The notes beneath the pieces are model-generated. The model saw only the letters and a program-made list of their open reading frames with translations, had not been told where the DNA came from and did not search any database. A DNA stretch of 64,000 nt from an uncultured Corynebacterium sp. (GTDB lineage: Bacteria > Actinomycetota > Actinomycetes > Mycobacteriales > Mycobacteriaceae), in NCBI RefSeq assembly GCF_946221935.1, contig NZ_CAMIGN010000011.1, positions 22,919-86,918 of the forward strand, written 5' to 3'. Positions 25,881 to 33,793 of the stretch are shown here, piece by piece; the stretch's first letter is position 1, and every line of letters begins with the position of its first letter. The position numbers and the translations under genes were made by a program.

Positions 25881-26624
25881 TTAGCCCTCCTGCTTCTGCT
25901 CAGCGCGCTGGCGACGTGCGCCACCGCGACGTGGACGCTCACGACGACCGCGAGACGGGCGCTCGTCGCGTGCATTCATCAGGCTCTCGCGACGGCCACC
26001 GACAACGTCACCCTTGTAGATCCACACCTTGACGCCAATGCGTCCGAAAGTGGTGTGAGCCTCGTAGGTGCCGTAGTCGATCTCAGCGCGGAGGGTGTGC
26101 AGCGGAACGCGACCCTCGTGGTAGCGCTCGGTGCGACCCATCTCCGCGCCACCCAGGCGACCGGAGCAAACAACCTTGATGCCCTTGACCTGCGGCTGAC
26201 GCATAGCGCCCTGGATTGCCTTGCGCATTGCACGACGGAAGGCAACGCGGTTGGTCAGCTGCTCAGCGATGGACTGTGCCACCAGCTGTGCATTGGCATC
26301 GATGTTCTTGACTTCGAGGATGTTCAGCTGAACCTGCTTGCCGGTGAGCTTCTCCAGCTGGCCGCGGATGCGGTCAGCCTCGGAGCCACGACGGCCGATC
26401 ACAATGCCCGGACGGGCAGTGTGGATGTCAACGCGAACCCGGTCGTGGGTGCGCTCGATGACAACGTCGGCGATGCCGGCGCGGTCAAGACCCTCGGACA
26501 GGAAGTCGCGGATCTTGATGTCCTCAGCGAGGTAGTCAGCGTACTGCTTGTCGGCGTACCAGCGGGAGCGCCACTCGGAAGTGATACCCAGCCGGAGGCC
26601 GTGGGGGTGGATTTTCTGGCCCAC
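25881..26624 (-). CDS. rpsC: 30S ribosomal protein S3
   Basis: A 247-residue protein at the mRNA entry site. It starts GQKIHPHGLRLGIT, has the KH-domain loop IVIGRRGSEADRIRGQLEKL and the C-terminal domain ending KVWIYKGDVVGG. An Arg-rich tail (RGRRERPRRGGARRQRAE) extends the protein, as in other actinobacteria. Start overlaps the rplV stop by one base. Confidence 0.98.
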   Translation of the reverse strand: MGQKIHPHGLRLGITSEWRSRWYADKQYADYLAEDIKIRDFLSEGLDRAGIADVVIERTHDRVRVDIHTARPGIVIGRRGSEADRIRGQLEKLTGKQVQLNILEVKNIDANAQLVAQSIAEQLTNRVAFRRAMRKAIQGAMRQPQVKGIKVVCSGRLGGAEMGRTERYHEGRVPLHTLRAEIDYGTYEAHTTFGRIGVKVWIYKGDVVGGRRESLMNARDERPSRGRRERPRRGGARRQRAEQKQEG

Positions 26625-26986
26625 TACTGAGCACTTCCCTTCTGGCTCTCGACGACCACAGTGATGTGGCTGGTGCGCTTGCGGACGTGGAAAGCACGAC
26701 CCTGGGCGCGGGGACGGAAACGGCGCATGGTCGGACCCTCATCGGCGTAAGCCTCAGAGATGACCAGCGTCTGCGGATCCAAGCCGAAGTTGTTCTCGGC
26801 GTTGGCGGCGGCCGAAGCAACGACCTTCGCGACCGGCTCGGAAGCGGCCTGCGGAGCGTACTTCAGGATCGCCAGGGCGTCCTCGACGGACTTGCCACGG
26901 ATCGTGTCGATCAGGCGGCGAGCCTTCATCGGAGTGACGCGGACGAAACGCGCGGTTGCGCGTGCGGTGGTTACGGTGTCAGACAT
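26624..26986 (-). CDS. rplV: 50S ribosomal protein L22
   Basis: A 120-residue protein lining the exit tunnel. It carries VRVTPMKARRLIDTIRGK and, in the tunnel hairpin, the conserved GPTMRRFRPRAQGRA; no insertion or deletion in this macrolide-relevant loop is seen. It lies three bases after rpsS. Confidence 0.98.
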   Translation of the reverse strand: MSDTVTTARATARFVRVTPMKARRLIDTIRGKSVEDALAILKYAPQAASEPVAKVVASAAANAENNFGLDPQTLVISEAYADEGPTMRRFRPRAQGRAFHVRKRTSHITVVVESQKGSAQ

Positions 26987-26988
26987 AA

Positions 26989-27267
26989 TTATCGACGACC
27001 CTTCTTGTCGTCCTTGACGTGACCCTTGAAGGTCTTCGTAGGAGCGAACTCACCTAGCTTGTGACCGACCATGGAATCATCGATGAACACCGGCACGTGC
27101 TTGCGACCGTCGTGGACGGCGAAAGTGTGGCCAATGAAATCGGGAAGAATGGTCGAGCGACGGGACCACGTCTTGATGACGTTCTTGTTGCCCTTTTCGT
27201 TCTGAGCGTCCACCTTCGCAAGGAGGTGTTCGTCGACGAATGGGCCCTTCTTCAGGCTGCGTGGCAT
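26989..27267 (-). CDS. rpsS: 30S ribosomal protein S19
   Basis: A 92-residue head protein of the small subunit. It starts MPRSLKKGPFVDEHLL and contains WSRRSTILPDFIGHT and KLGEFAPTKTFKGH. Gene position between rplB and rplV is canonical. Confidence 0.98.
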   Translation of the reverse strand: MPRSLKKGPFVDEHLLAKVDAQNEKGNKNVIKTWSRRSTILPDFIGHTFAVHDGRKHVPVFIDDSMVGHKLGEFAPTKTFKGHVKDDKKGRR

Positions 27268-27283
27268 TCTCTACTACCTCCTC

Positions 27284-28126
27284 TTAGCGCTTCTTGTTCT
27301 TGTTGGAGCGACGACGGCGAACGATCATCCGGTCGCTTGGACGGTTCGGCTTGCGGGTGCGTCCCTCAGGCTGACCCCAAGGAGACACAGGGTGACGACC
27401 ACCGGAGGTCTTACCCTCACCACCACCGTGCGGGTGGTCAACCGGGTTCATCACAACACCGCGGACGGTCGGGCGAACGCCCTTCCAGCGCATACGGCCA
27501 GCCTTGCCCCAGCGGATGTTGATCTGCTCCTGGTTGCCGACCTCACCGATGGTTGCGCGGCAACGGATGTCAACGCGACGGATCTCGGTGGACGGCATAC
27601 GCAGAATTGCGTACTTGCCTTCCTTACCCAGCAGCTGGATGGAGGCACCAGCGGAACGAGCCATCTTGGCGCCGCCGCCCGGCTTCAGCTCCACAGCGTG
27701 GATGGTGGTACCGGTCGGGATGTTACGCAGCGGCAGGTTATTGCCAACCTTGATGTCAGCGTTCGGGCCGGACTCCAGCAGAGCGCCCTGCTTCAGACCA
27801 CGCGGAGCGATGATGTAACGCTTCTCGCCATCGCGGTAGTGCAGCAGCGCAATGTTAGCGGTGCGGTTCGGGTCGTACTCGATGTGAGCGACCTTGGCAA
27901 TCACGCCGTCCTTGTCGTTACGACGGAAGTCGATAACGCGGTAGCGGCGCTTGTGGCCACCACCCTTGTGACGGGTAGTGATGTGGCCGTGAACGTTACG
28001 GCCACCGGTCTTCGACAGCGGGCGCAGCAGAGACTTCTCGGGAGTTGAACGGGTAATTTCCGCGAACTCGGAGACAGAACTCTGGCGGCGACCCGGCGTA
28101 GTCGGCTTGTACTTACGAATAGCCAT
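27284..28126 (-). CDS. rplB: 50S ribosomal protein L2
   Basis: A 280-residue rRNA-binding protein needed for subunit joining and the peptidyl-transferase region. It starts MAIRKYKPTTPGRRQSSV and contains GRNVHGHITTRHKGGGHKR, KAGRMRWKGVRPTVRG and the catalytic-site-near VDHPHGGGEGK. C-terminus is the usual basic RRRSNKNKKR. Confidence 0.98.
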   Translation of the reverse strand: MAIRKYKPTTPGRRQSSVSEFAEITRSTPEKSLLRPLSKTGGRNVHGHITTRHKGGGHKRRYRVIDFRRNDKDGVIAKVAHIEYDPNRTANIALLHYRDGEKRYIIAPRGLKQGALLESGPNADIKVGNNLPLRNIPTGTTIHAVELKPGGGAKMARSAGASIQLLGKEGKYAILRMPSTEIRRVDIRCRATIGEVGNQEQINIRWGKAGRMRWKGVRPTVRGVVMNPVDHPHGGGEGKTSGGRHPVSPWGQPEGRTRKPNRPSDRMIVRRRRSNKNKKR

Positions 28127-28165
28127 ACTCTTGCTTCCTCTTTACCTTTCGGTATCCGGCCGCCC

Positions 28166-28471
28166 TTAGGCGGTCGCTCCACCGAAGATGTCGATCGGAT
28201 CGCTGCCGGCGACCAGGGTCACCATGGCGCGCTTGGTTGCCTTGCGCTGGCCGTAGCCGGTGCGGGTGCGCTTACGCTTGCCCTCACGGTTAACGGTGTT
28301 AACGCTGGCGACCTTCACACCAAAAATCTGCTCGACGGCAATCTTGATTTGGGTCTTGTTAGAGCTGGGGTTAACCAGGAACGTGTAAACGTTCTGCTCC
28401 ATCAGGCCGTAGGACTTCTCAGACACGACCGGAGCGATGATGATATCGCGAGGATCAGCTACAGTGCTCAC
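28166..28471 (-). CDS. rplW: 50S ribosomal protein L23
   Basis: A 101-residue protein at the exit tunnel, docking site for trigger factor and signal recognition particle. Motifs: DIIIAPVVSEKSYGLME, YTFLVNPSSNKTQIK and VNTVNREGKRKRTRTG. Its start overlaps the rplD stop by four bases. Confidence 0.97.
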   Translation of the reverse strand: MSTVADPRDIIIAPVVSEKSYGLMEQNVYTFLVNPSSNKTQIKIAVEQIFGVKVASVNTVNREGKRKRTRTGYGQRKATKRAMVTLVAGSDPIDIFGGATA

Positions 28472-29121
28472 TTTGCCTCCTCCTTGGTCTTATCTGCGGC
28501 GTTGATGAAGGCGTTCAGTGCCTCCACGGAGAACACAACATCGTCTGCGTTCAAAACGTCGTAGGTGTTCAGCTGGTCGTTAACCAGGGTGTGCACCTGC
28601 GGCAGGTTGTTTACGGACTTCCATGCGGTGACGTCTTCGCGGGTCAGAACGACCAGCACGGACTTACGATCCGTCAGACGCTCGATGAAAGTGCGAGCAG
28701 CCTTGGTGGACGGGGTCTGGCCTGGAACCAGCTCCTCAACCACGTGGATGCGGTTGTGGCGCACGCGATCGGTGAGGGCGCCACGCAGAGCGGCAGCCTT
28801 CATCTTCTTCGGGGTGCGCTGGGAGTAATCGCGCGGCTGCGGGCCGTGGACCGTGCCACCACCGGTGAAGTGGGGAGCGCGGATGGAGCCCTGACGTGCG
28901 CGACCGGTGCCCTTCTGGCGGAACGGCTTACGGCCACCGCCGGAAACCTGGCCACGAGTCTTCGTAGCGTGGGTACCCTGACGCTTTGCTGCGAGCTGAG
29001 CGGTAACGACCTGGTGCATCAGTGCGACGCTTGCCTCTGCATCAAAGATGGATGCGGGCAGCTCGACCGTGCCGTTGGTCTTACCGTCAGCGGTGTGGAC
29101 ATCAAGCTTTAGATTGCTCAT
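28468..29121 (-). CDS. rplD: 50S ribosomal protein L4
   Basis: A 217-residue protein that lines the exit tunnel and, in some bacteria, represses its own operon through the S10 leader. It has the tunnel loop with TRGQVSGGGRKPFRQKGTGR and GSIRAPHFTGGG, and the C-terminal alpha/beta part ending in a Lys/Glu tail. It overlaps rplC by four bases. Confidence 0.97.
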   Translation of the reverse strand: MSNLKLDVHTADGKTNGTVELPASIFDAEASVALMHQVVTAQLAAKRQGTHATKTRGQVSGGGRKPFRQKGTGRARQGSIRAPHFTGGGTVHGPQPRDYSQRTPKKMKAAALRGALTDRVRHNRIHVVEELVPGQTPSTKAARTFIERLTDRKSVLVVLTREDVTAWKSVNNLPQVHTLVNDQLNTYDVLNADDVVFSVEALNAFINAADKTKEEAK

Positions 29122-29774
29122 GCGTGTGCACCGCCCTTCACTGCGGTCTTGACAACGACGAGGCCGCCGTTGACACCCGGAACTGCACCCTTGATCAGGA
29201 GCAGGTTGGACTCTGCGTCGACCTTGGCAACCTTCAGGTTCTGCTGGGTAACGCGGTCGTTACCCATGCGGCCTGCCATGCGCTTGCCCTTGAACACGCG
29301 GCCTGGGGTGGCAGCCTGTCCGATGGAGCCCACGCGGCGGTGTGCAGCCTGGTTACCGTGAGCAGCACCCTGGCCAGCGAAGCCGTGGCGCTTCATGCCG
29401 CCGGCGTAGCCCTTGCCCTTGGTGGTGCCCGTCACGTCGACGAACTTGACATCGTTGAAGATGTCGACGGTGACGTCCTGGCCTACCTCGTAGCTGGATG
29501 CGTCTGCAACGCGGATCTCAGCGACGTGGCGGCGCGGAGTCACGCCAGCCTTCTTGAAGTGACCAGCGGCAGGCTTGTTGACCTTGCGCGGGTCGATCTC
29601 GCCGAAGGCGATCTGTACGGCTTCGTAGCCGTCGGTTTCCTTGGTACGCACCTGGGTTACGACACAGGGCCCAGCCTCGACGACGGTAACCGGTACAACA
29701 CGGTTTTCTTCGTCGAAGATCTGGGTCATGCCGAGCTTCTTGCCCAGGATGCCCTTGATCTCAATATCACTCAT
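29118..29774 (-). CDS. rplC: 50S ribosomal protein L3
   Basis: A 218-residue early-assembly protein near the peptidyl-transferase centre. It begins ILGKKLGMTQIFDEEN and contains KGKGYAGGMKRHGFAGQGA and GRVFKGKRMAGRMGNDRVT, which form the internal extension close to the active site. It lies 46 bases after rpsJ. Confidence 0.98.
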   Translation of the reverse strand: MSDIEIKGILGKKLGMTQIFDEENRVVPVTVVEAGPCVVTQVRTKETDGYEAVQIAFGEIDPRKVNKPAAGHFKKAGVTPRRHVAEIRVADASSYEVGQDVTVDIFNDVKFVDVTGTTKGKGYAGGMKRHGFAGQGAAHGNQAAHRRVGSIGQAATPGRVFKGKRMAGRMGNDRVTQQNLKVAKVDAESNLLLIKGAVPGVNGGLVVVKTAVKGGAHA

Positions 29775-29820
29775 AGTTTCTCTTCCGCTGCCGTTTCAGT
29801 AGTTCAGACTCTTTTGCCGC

Positions 29821-30126
29821 TTACTGAATGTTGACGTCGACGCTGGCCGGAAGATCGATGCGCATGAGAGCGTCAACGGTCTTCGGGGTTGGGTCGAGAA
29901 TGTCGATCAGACGCTTGTGCGTACGCATCTCGAAGTGCTCGCGCGAGTCCTTGTACTTGTGCGGAGAACGGATGACGCAGTACACGTTCTTTTCAGTTGG
30001 CAGTGGCACTGGGCCGACAACACGAGCGCCGGTACGGGTTACCGTCTCGACGATCTTCTTGGCAGAAGCGTCGATAGCCTCGTGATCGTAGGCCTTGAGC
30101 CTAATGCGGATCTTCTGTCCCGCCAC
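29821..30126 (-). CDS. rpsJ: 30S ribosomal protein S10
   Basis: A 101-residue small-subunit protein that also acts as NusE in antitermination complexes. It starts MAGQKIRIRLKAYDHEAID and contains RTGARVVGPVPLPTEKN and FEMRTHKRLIDI. It is the first gene of the ribosomal operon and follows a long non-coding leader. Confidence 0.98.
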   Translation of the reverse strand: MAGQKIRIRLKAYDHEAIDASAKKIVETVTRTGARVVGPVPLPTEKNVYCVIRSPHKYKDSREHFEMRTHKRLIDILDPTPKTVDALMRIDLPASVDVNIQ

Positions 30127-30885
30127 GCTTGTCCTCTTCCTTCAAAGCGCTCTTGCTGTATTCACAGCAGAAAAGCACGCTTCTTATCTGTCTTAGTCTT
30201 AACGCTGTCCGGCCTAGGGGCCTGGTCCAGTCGCCAGTGTCGCTTGTGTCTTACATTTACTTGTTTGTGCCATCGACGGAATGCGGGTCATTTGGTTTTA
30301 ATGAACACACGCCATCAGCACTTGGATTATCAAGTGATGTAACAACACCCGGTTCCCGCCCCTTACTCGCTCCACGATCAGTCTGGTTCAACCGAGACCT
30401 TTTATAGACCTTATATATGGAGCAAAGCTTGGAAACGTGTTCCGCGCCTTGTCGGAAGGATTGCCCTTCGCTTACTGCCGCTGTTCATTTACCATGCCCC
30501 ATCCTCCGGCACCCGCGGTCGGGCGTGTCGCCCTTCCACTTTTTAAGTACCGCACAGCAAAGTAGCCCCACTGCGATCCTTTCGGATCACTGTCGCGAGG
30601 TTCTTCACCGACGATGGATCATGCTCACTTCACCATCGACACCTTCTTGGCCACGATGCTGGACACTCTGCGTATCCAACTAGCCTCATGTGCCGTGTTA
30701 AAGCAACGTCAAGTATTCAACCACACCGGGCGCGCCGAAACCAAATCCCTTTCTTCTTTTCTTTGTGACGCCCCCACTCACCAACCGCCTTACACTCCAC
30801 AGAAGGGTTGAGCACTACAATCACCGTGTAGCGGATTCTAAAGTTGAATGGCACCGAGGTGGCGTCACCCGAAGAAGGAACACCA
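30127..30885. other. Long non-coding region: S10 operon leader and divergent promoter area
   Basis: About 760 bases without a convincing gene. Reading toward rpsJ, an AT-rich stretch with TATAAG (30415-30410) and TATAAA (30406-30401) offers candidate -10 elements, which would give a leader of roughly 270 bases. A short perfect hairpin (GATCC-TTTC-GGATC, 30575-30588) lies further up. Toward the plus strand a good ribosome site (GAAGGAACACC) precedes the ATG at 30886. Short open frames here have no recognisable features. Confidence 0.5.
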
Positions 30886-31236
30886 ATGAGCGACTACCGA
30901 AGCAACCCTGAGTATCTGCGCCAACGGCGCGCACTAGTTCGGAAGCACCACCCTGACGCGGGAGGAAGCGACGCAGAACTCATCGAGGCACTGCGAGTAT
31001 TAGACGACGCCTGGGATCGGCGCGCGCGACTACGCCGACAAGTGCAAGAACACCGACCTAGCTTCATTTCTGAGCAGACAGCAGACCAGGCTTTGGACGC
31101 CGCTGAGCAAGCCGTTGGCGTGGCCGAGAATCTTGCACGCAGCGCCGGAAGGTTCGCCGGCAATGTCCGCCGTACCCTCTTCCACAAACTGCCCCAGGAG
31201 TTTCGGCGCGGCTATCAGGAGGGAGACAACGAGTGA
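30886..31236 (+). CDS. Small HPD-motif (J-domain-like) protein of unknown function
   Basis: A 116-residue soluble protein. Residues about 8-45 (YLRQRRALVRKHHPDAGGSD, then a helix ending VLDDAWDRR) look like the core of a J domain, including the HPD tripeptide that stimulates Hsp70 ATPase; the domain is short, with little before the first helix. The rest is an Ala-rich helix, then a basic stretch (GNVRRTLFHKLPQEFRRG). I chose the ATG at 30886 for its ribosome site (GAAGGA, about seven bases away); an in-frame ATG at 30844 has none. The stop overlaps the GntR gene start (GTGA), so the two are co-expressed. Whether it works with DnaK is unknown. Confidence 0.75.
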   Translation: MSDYRSNPEYLRQRRALVRKHHPDAGGSDAELIEALRVLDDAWDRRARLRRQVQEHRPSFISEQTADQALDAAEQAVGVAENLARSAGRFAGNVRRTLFHKLPQEFRRGYQEGDNE

Positions 31237-31991
31237 CCGCCCGTTACCAGCAGATCGCCCACGAGCTGCGTGAGGACATCCGTAGCGAGCGTTTCGCGGT
31301 CGGGGAACCACTACCGAGTGAGAAGCAGCTCTCGGAGCGCTTTCACGTAGCCCCCGGAACTATGCGCCAGGCTCTTAACGTGCTGGTGGACGACGGAACC
31401 CTTAGTTCCAAACGCGGTGCCCGCAAAGTCGTCATGCGGATGCCCGCTCGCTTTCCGGAGATCTCCAAGTTCCGAAGTTTCGCACAATGGGCCTATGGAC
31501 GCGGACGAACCCCTGGTGGGCATGTCATCAAACAAGAATGGGTCGAACAAACTGAGCAAGACTCACAGCTGCTGCGAATCCCCGACGGCCAGCAGGTACT
31601 CACGGTTCTACGCGTCCGCACTATTGACGGTGCACCTATCATGCTGGAACGCACACGCTACCCCGCTTGGGTGGGCACGAAGGTCGCAGCTATGGATCCA
31701 ACGTGTCCCTCTGTCACTAACGAACTAGCGGCGCGTCACAATATCCACTTCTTCGCCGCAGACAATGTCTTCTCGGCCTCTAAAGCTGGAGCCGTTGATG
31801 CCCAGTGGTTGCCGCTGGCTGCCGGTGACCCAGTTCTGGTACACCGTCGTTTGTCACGCGATGCGAAAGGCTCGCCGTTGGAAATGAGTGAGGATCGCTA
31901 TCTTGCCGACGCCCTTAGTATCGCCGTTCCGACGTCTGGCAAGAACAACGTTCTCAGTTGGACTACGTTGAATCAATTCCCCTGGGAATAG
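31233..31991 (+). CDS. GntR-family (HutC/UTRA subfamily) transcriptional regulator
   Basis: A 252-residue one-component regulator. Residues about 5-70 form the winged helix (YQQIAHELREDIRSERF, LPSEKQLSERFHVAPGTMRQ, wing to RGARKVVM). Residues about 85-245 form a UTRA ligand domain (LRVRTIDGAPIMLERTRYP, DPVLVHRRLSRDAKGSPLEMSEDRYLAD-like pattern). Effector and targets cannot be read from sequence. The GTG start overlaps the upstream J-like gene stop, and a bidirectional terminator follows. Its neighbour is the likeliest partner or target. Confidence 0.92.
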   Translation: MTARYQQIAHELREDIRSERFAVGEPLPSEKQLSERFHVAPGTMRQALNVLVDDGTLSSKRGARKVVMRMPARFPEISKFRSFAQWAYGRGRTPGGHVIKQEWVEQTEQDSQLLRIPDGQQVLTVLRVRTIDGAPIMLERTRYPAWVGTKVAAMDPTCPSVTNELAARHNIHFFAADNVFSASKAGAVDAQWLPLAAGDPVLVHRRLSRDAKGSPLEMSEDRYLADALSIAVPTSGKNNVLSWTTLNQFPWE

Positions 31992-32022
31992 GTTGCACGG
32001 ATACATTCCTGAATACAAAAAC

Positions 32023-32050
32023 GCCCCGGGCTCTTTAAAGAACCCGGGGC
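32023..32050. terminator. Bidirectional Rho-independent terminator between gntR-type gene and tuf
   Basis: GCCCCGGGCTC and its complement form a 12-bp GC-rich stem around a TTTAAAG-type loop. ATTTT follows on the plus strand and, on the minus strand, GTTTTTG follows. It can end both the regulator operon and tuf. Confidence 0.9.
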
Positions 32051-32104
32051 ATTTTCCGTTTAGCGCCGTAGCGCTAAGCGGAGATCAGCGTGAAGTAGTG
32101 ATTA

Positions 32105-33295
32105 CTACTTGGTGATCTTGGTAACGCGACCAGCGCCAACGGTGCGGCCACCCTCACGGATAGCGAAGCGCAGACCCTCGTCCATTGCGACCGGCTGGAT
32201 CAGGGTGACGGACATGTCAACGTTGTCGCCCGGCATAACCATCTCGGTGCCCTCCGGCAGCTTAACAACACCGGTAACGTCGGTGGTGCGGAAGTAGAAC
32301 TGCGGACGGTAGTTGTCGAAGAACGGGGTGTGGCGGCCGCCCTCGTCCTTGGACAGAACGTAAACGGAGCCCTCGAACTCGGTGTGCGGGGTGTATGCGC
32401 CCGGCTTAGCAACGATCTGGCCACGCTCAACGTCCTCGCGCTTCAGACCACGCAGCAGCAGTGCAGCGTTGTCGCCAGCCTCTGCGGTGTCCAGCAGCTT
32501 GTTGAACATCTCGATGGAGGTAACGGTGGTCTTCTGGGCCTTCTCGCGGATACCCAGGATCTCGACCTCGTCGTTCAGGTTCAGGATGCCACGCTCAACA
32601 CGGCCGGTAACAACGGTACCGCGACCGGTAATGGTGAAGATGTCCTCAACCGGCATCAGGAACGGCTTGTCGGTCTCGCGCTCCGGATCCGGGATGGAGT
32701 CGTCACAAGCCTGCATCAGCTCGAGGATCTGCTTGCCCCACTTCTCGTCGCCCTCCAGGGCCTTCAGTGCGGAGATGTGAACAACCGGAGCTTCCTCGTC
32801 GAACTCCTGCTCGGCCAGCAGCTCGCGAACCTCCATCTCGACGAGCTCCAGCAGCTCCTCATCGTCAACCATGTCGCACTTGTTCAGTGCAACCAGGATG
32901 TAAGGAACGCCAACCTGGCGAGCCAGCAGAACGTGCTCGCGGGTCTGCGGCATCGGGCCATCGGTTGCAGCAACAACCAGGATAGCGCCGTCCATCTGAG
33001 CAGCACCGGTGATCATGTTCTTGATGTAGTCGGCGTGACCCGGAGCGTCAACGTGAGCGTAGTGGCGCTTCTCGGTCTCGTACTCAACGTGGGAGATGTT
33101 GATCGTGATGCCACGCTCCTTCTCCTCCGGCGCCTTATCGATGGCGTCGAAAGCGAAGGACTTGTTGGCCTCGGGGAATGCGTCAGCCAGAACCTTGGTG
33201 ATCGCGGCAGTGGTGGTGGTCTTGCCGTGGTCGACGTGACCAATGGTGCCGATGTTTACGTGCGGCTTGGAACGCTCGAACTTAGCCTTCGCCAC
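32105..33295 (-). CDS. tuf: Elongation factor Tu
   Basis: A 396-residue GTPase that delivers aminoacyl-tRNA to the ribosome. G1 is GHVDHGKTT, G2 region KERGITIN, G3 DAPGHADYIKN, G4 NKCDMVDD; domains 2 and 3 follow and the protein ends VGAGRVTKITK. It is transcribed alone, about 500 bases downstream of fusA, with its own leader and terminator. Confidence 0.99.
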   Translation of the reverse strand: MAKAKFERSKPHVNIGTIGHVDHGKTTTTAAITKVLADAFPEANKSFAFDAIDKAPEEKERGITINISHVEYETEKRHYAHVDAPGHADYIKNMITGAAQMDGAILVVAATDGPMPQTREHVLLARQVGVPYILVALNKCDMVDDEELLELVEMEVRELLAEQEFDEEAPVVHISALKALEGDEKWGKQILELMQACDDSIPDPERETDKPFLMPVEDIFTITGRGTVVTGRVERGILNLNDEVEILGIREKAQKTTVTSIEMFNKLLDTAEAGDNAALLLRGLKREDVERGQIVAKPGAYTPHTEFEGSVYVLSKDEGGRHTPFFDNYRPQFYFRTTDVTGVVKLPEGTEMVMPGDNVDMSVTLIQPVAMDEGLRFAIREGGRTVGAGRVTKITK

Positions 33296-33793
33296 TTTGT
33301 GTCCTCCTGGACTGCTCGGTGGCTACGACTCTCGCAGCCACATTAACTTTTATTGCCAACCAGCTGCTTCCCCGCAGTTTGCGGATTGCTCACTGGCTAG
33401 TTTTCTTACTTCTTGCCGAATTTCAGATTATCCGTGTAACGAACATCTTCGCCTCGACTTTGTGTTTCGAGGCCAGTCGCGCTACACGCGAACTGGGTAA
33501 CGGCCAGCACACCGCATCCTACGTCACTGTACCCCATCTAGAAAAATTAGCGTCTGTGGGCAAAGTCGAAACCCCACATAGATTGGGGTAAGCCCTAAGA
33601 GACAACTATTTCTAGCCGTCTTAGATAGTTATCTATTTGGTTACTTTTTGACGCAGGCCTGCGCCGTGCTGACCCCTACCCCGCAAGGCCCCTCACCCCG
33701 TGAACCCACTTGTCAGCCCCGTTACGACGGAGCCTTGGGCGTCACAAAGATGAAGGAAGCCTTAGCTAGAGAGGGGCGGAAACGACCCCAGTA
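33296..33793. other. fusA-tuf intergenic region with palindromes
   Basis: A 498-base gap that must hold the tuf promoter and leader on the minus strand. A perfect inverted repeat TAGATAGTTATCTA lies at 33622-33635 with a related AACTAT near 33604-33609. CGCAGGCCTGCG (33652-33663) is another palindrome. No gene is apparent, and no clear terminator for fusA was found, so some read-through from fusA into tuf is possible. Confidence 0.55.

Noticed and set aside
30417..30811. Small plus-strand frames (88 and 65 codons) in the S10 leader
   Set aside because: Composition is Pro/Ser/Cys/His-rich without known motifs, starts lack ribosome sites, and the frames overlap each other.
33652..33663. CGCAGGCCTGCG palindrome as a fusA terminator
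   Set aside because: It has no loop or T-tract suited to termination and lies about 130 bases after the fusA stop.
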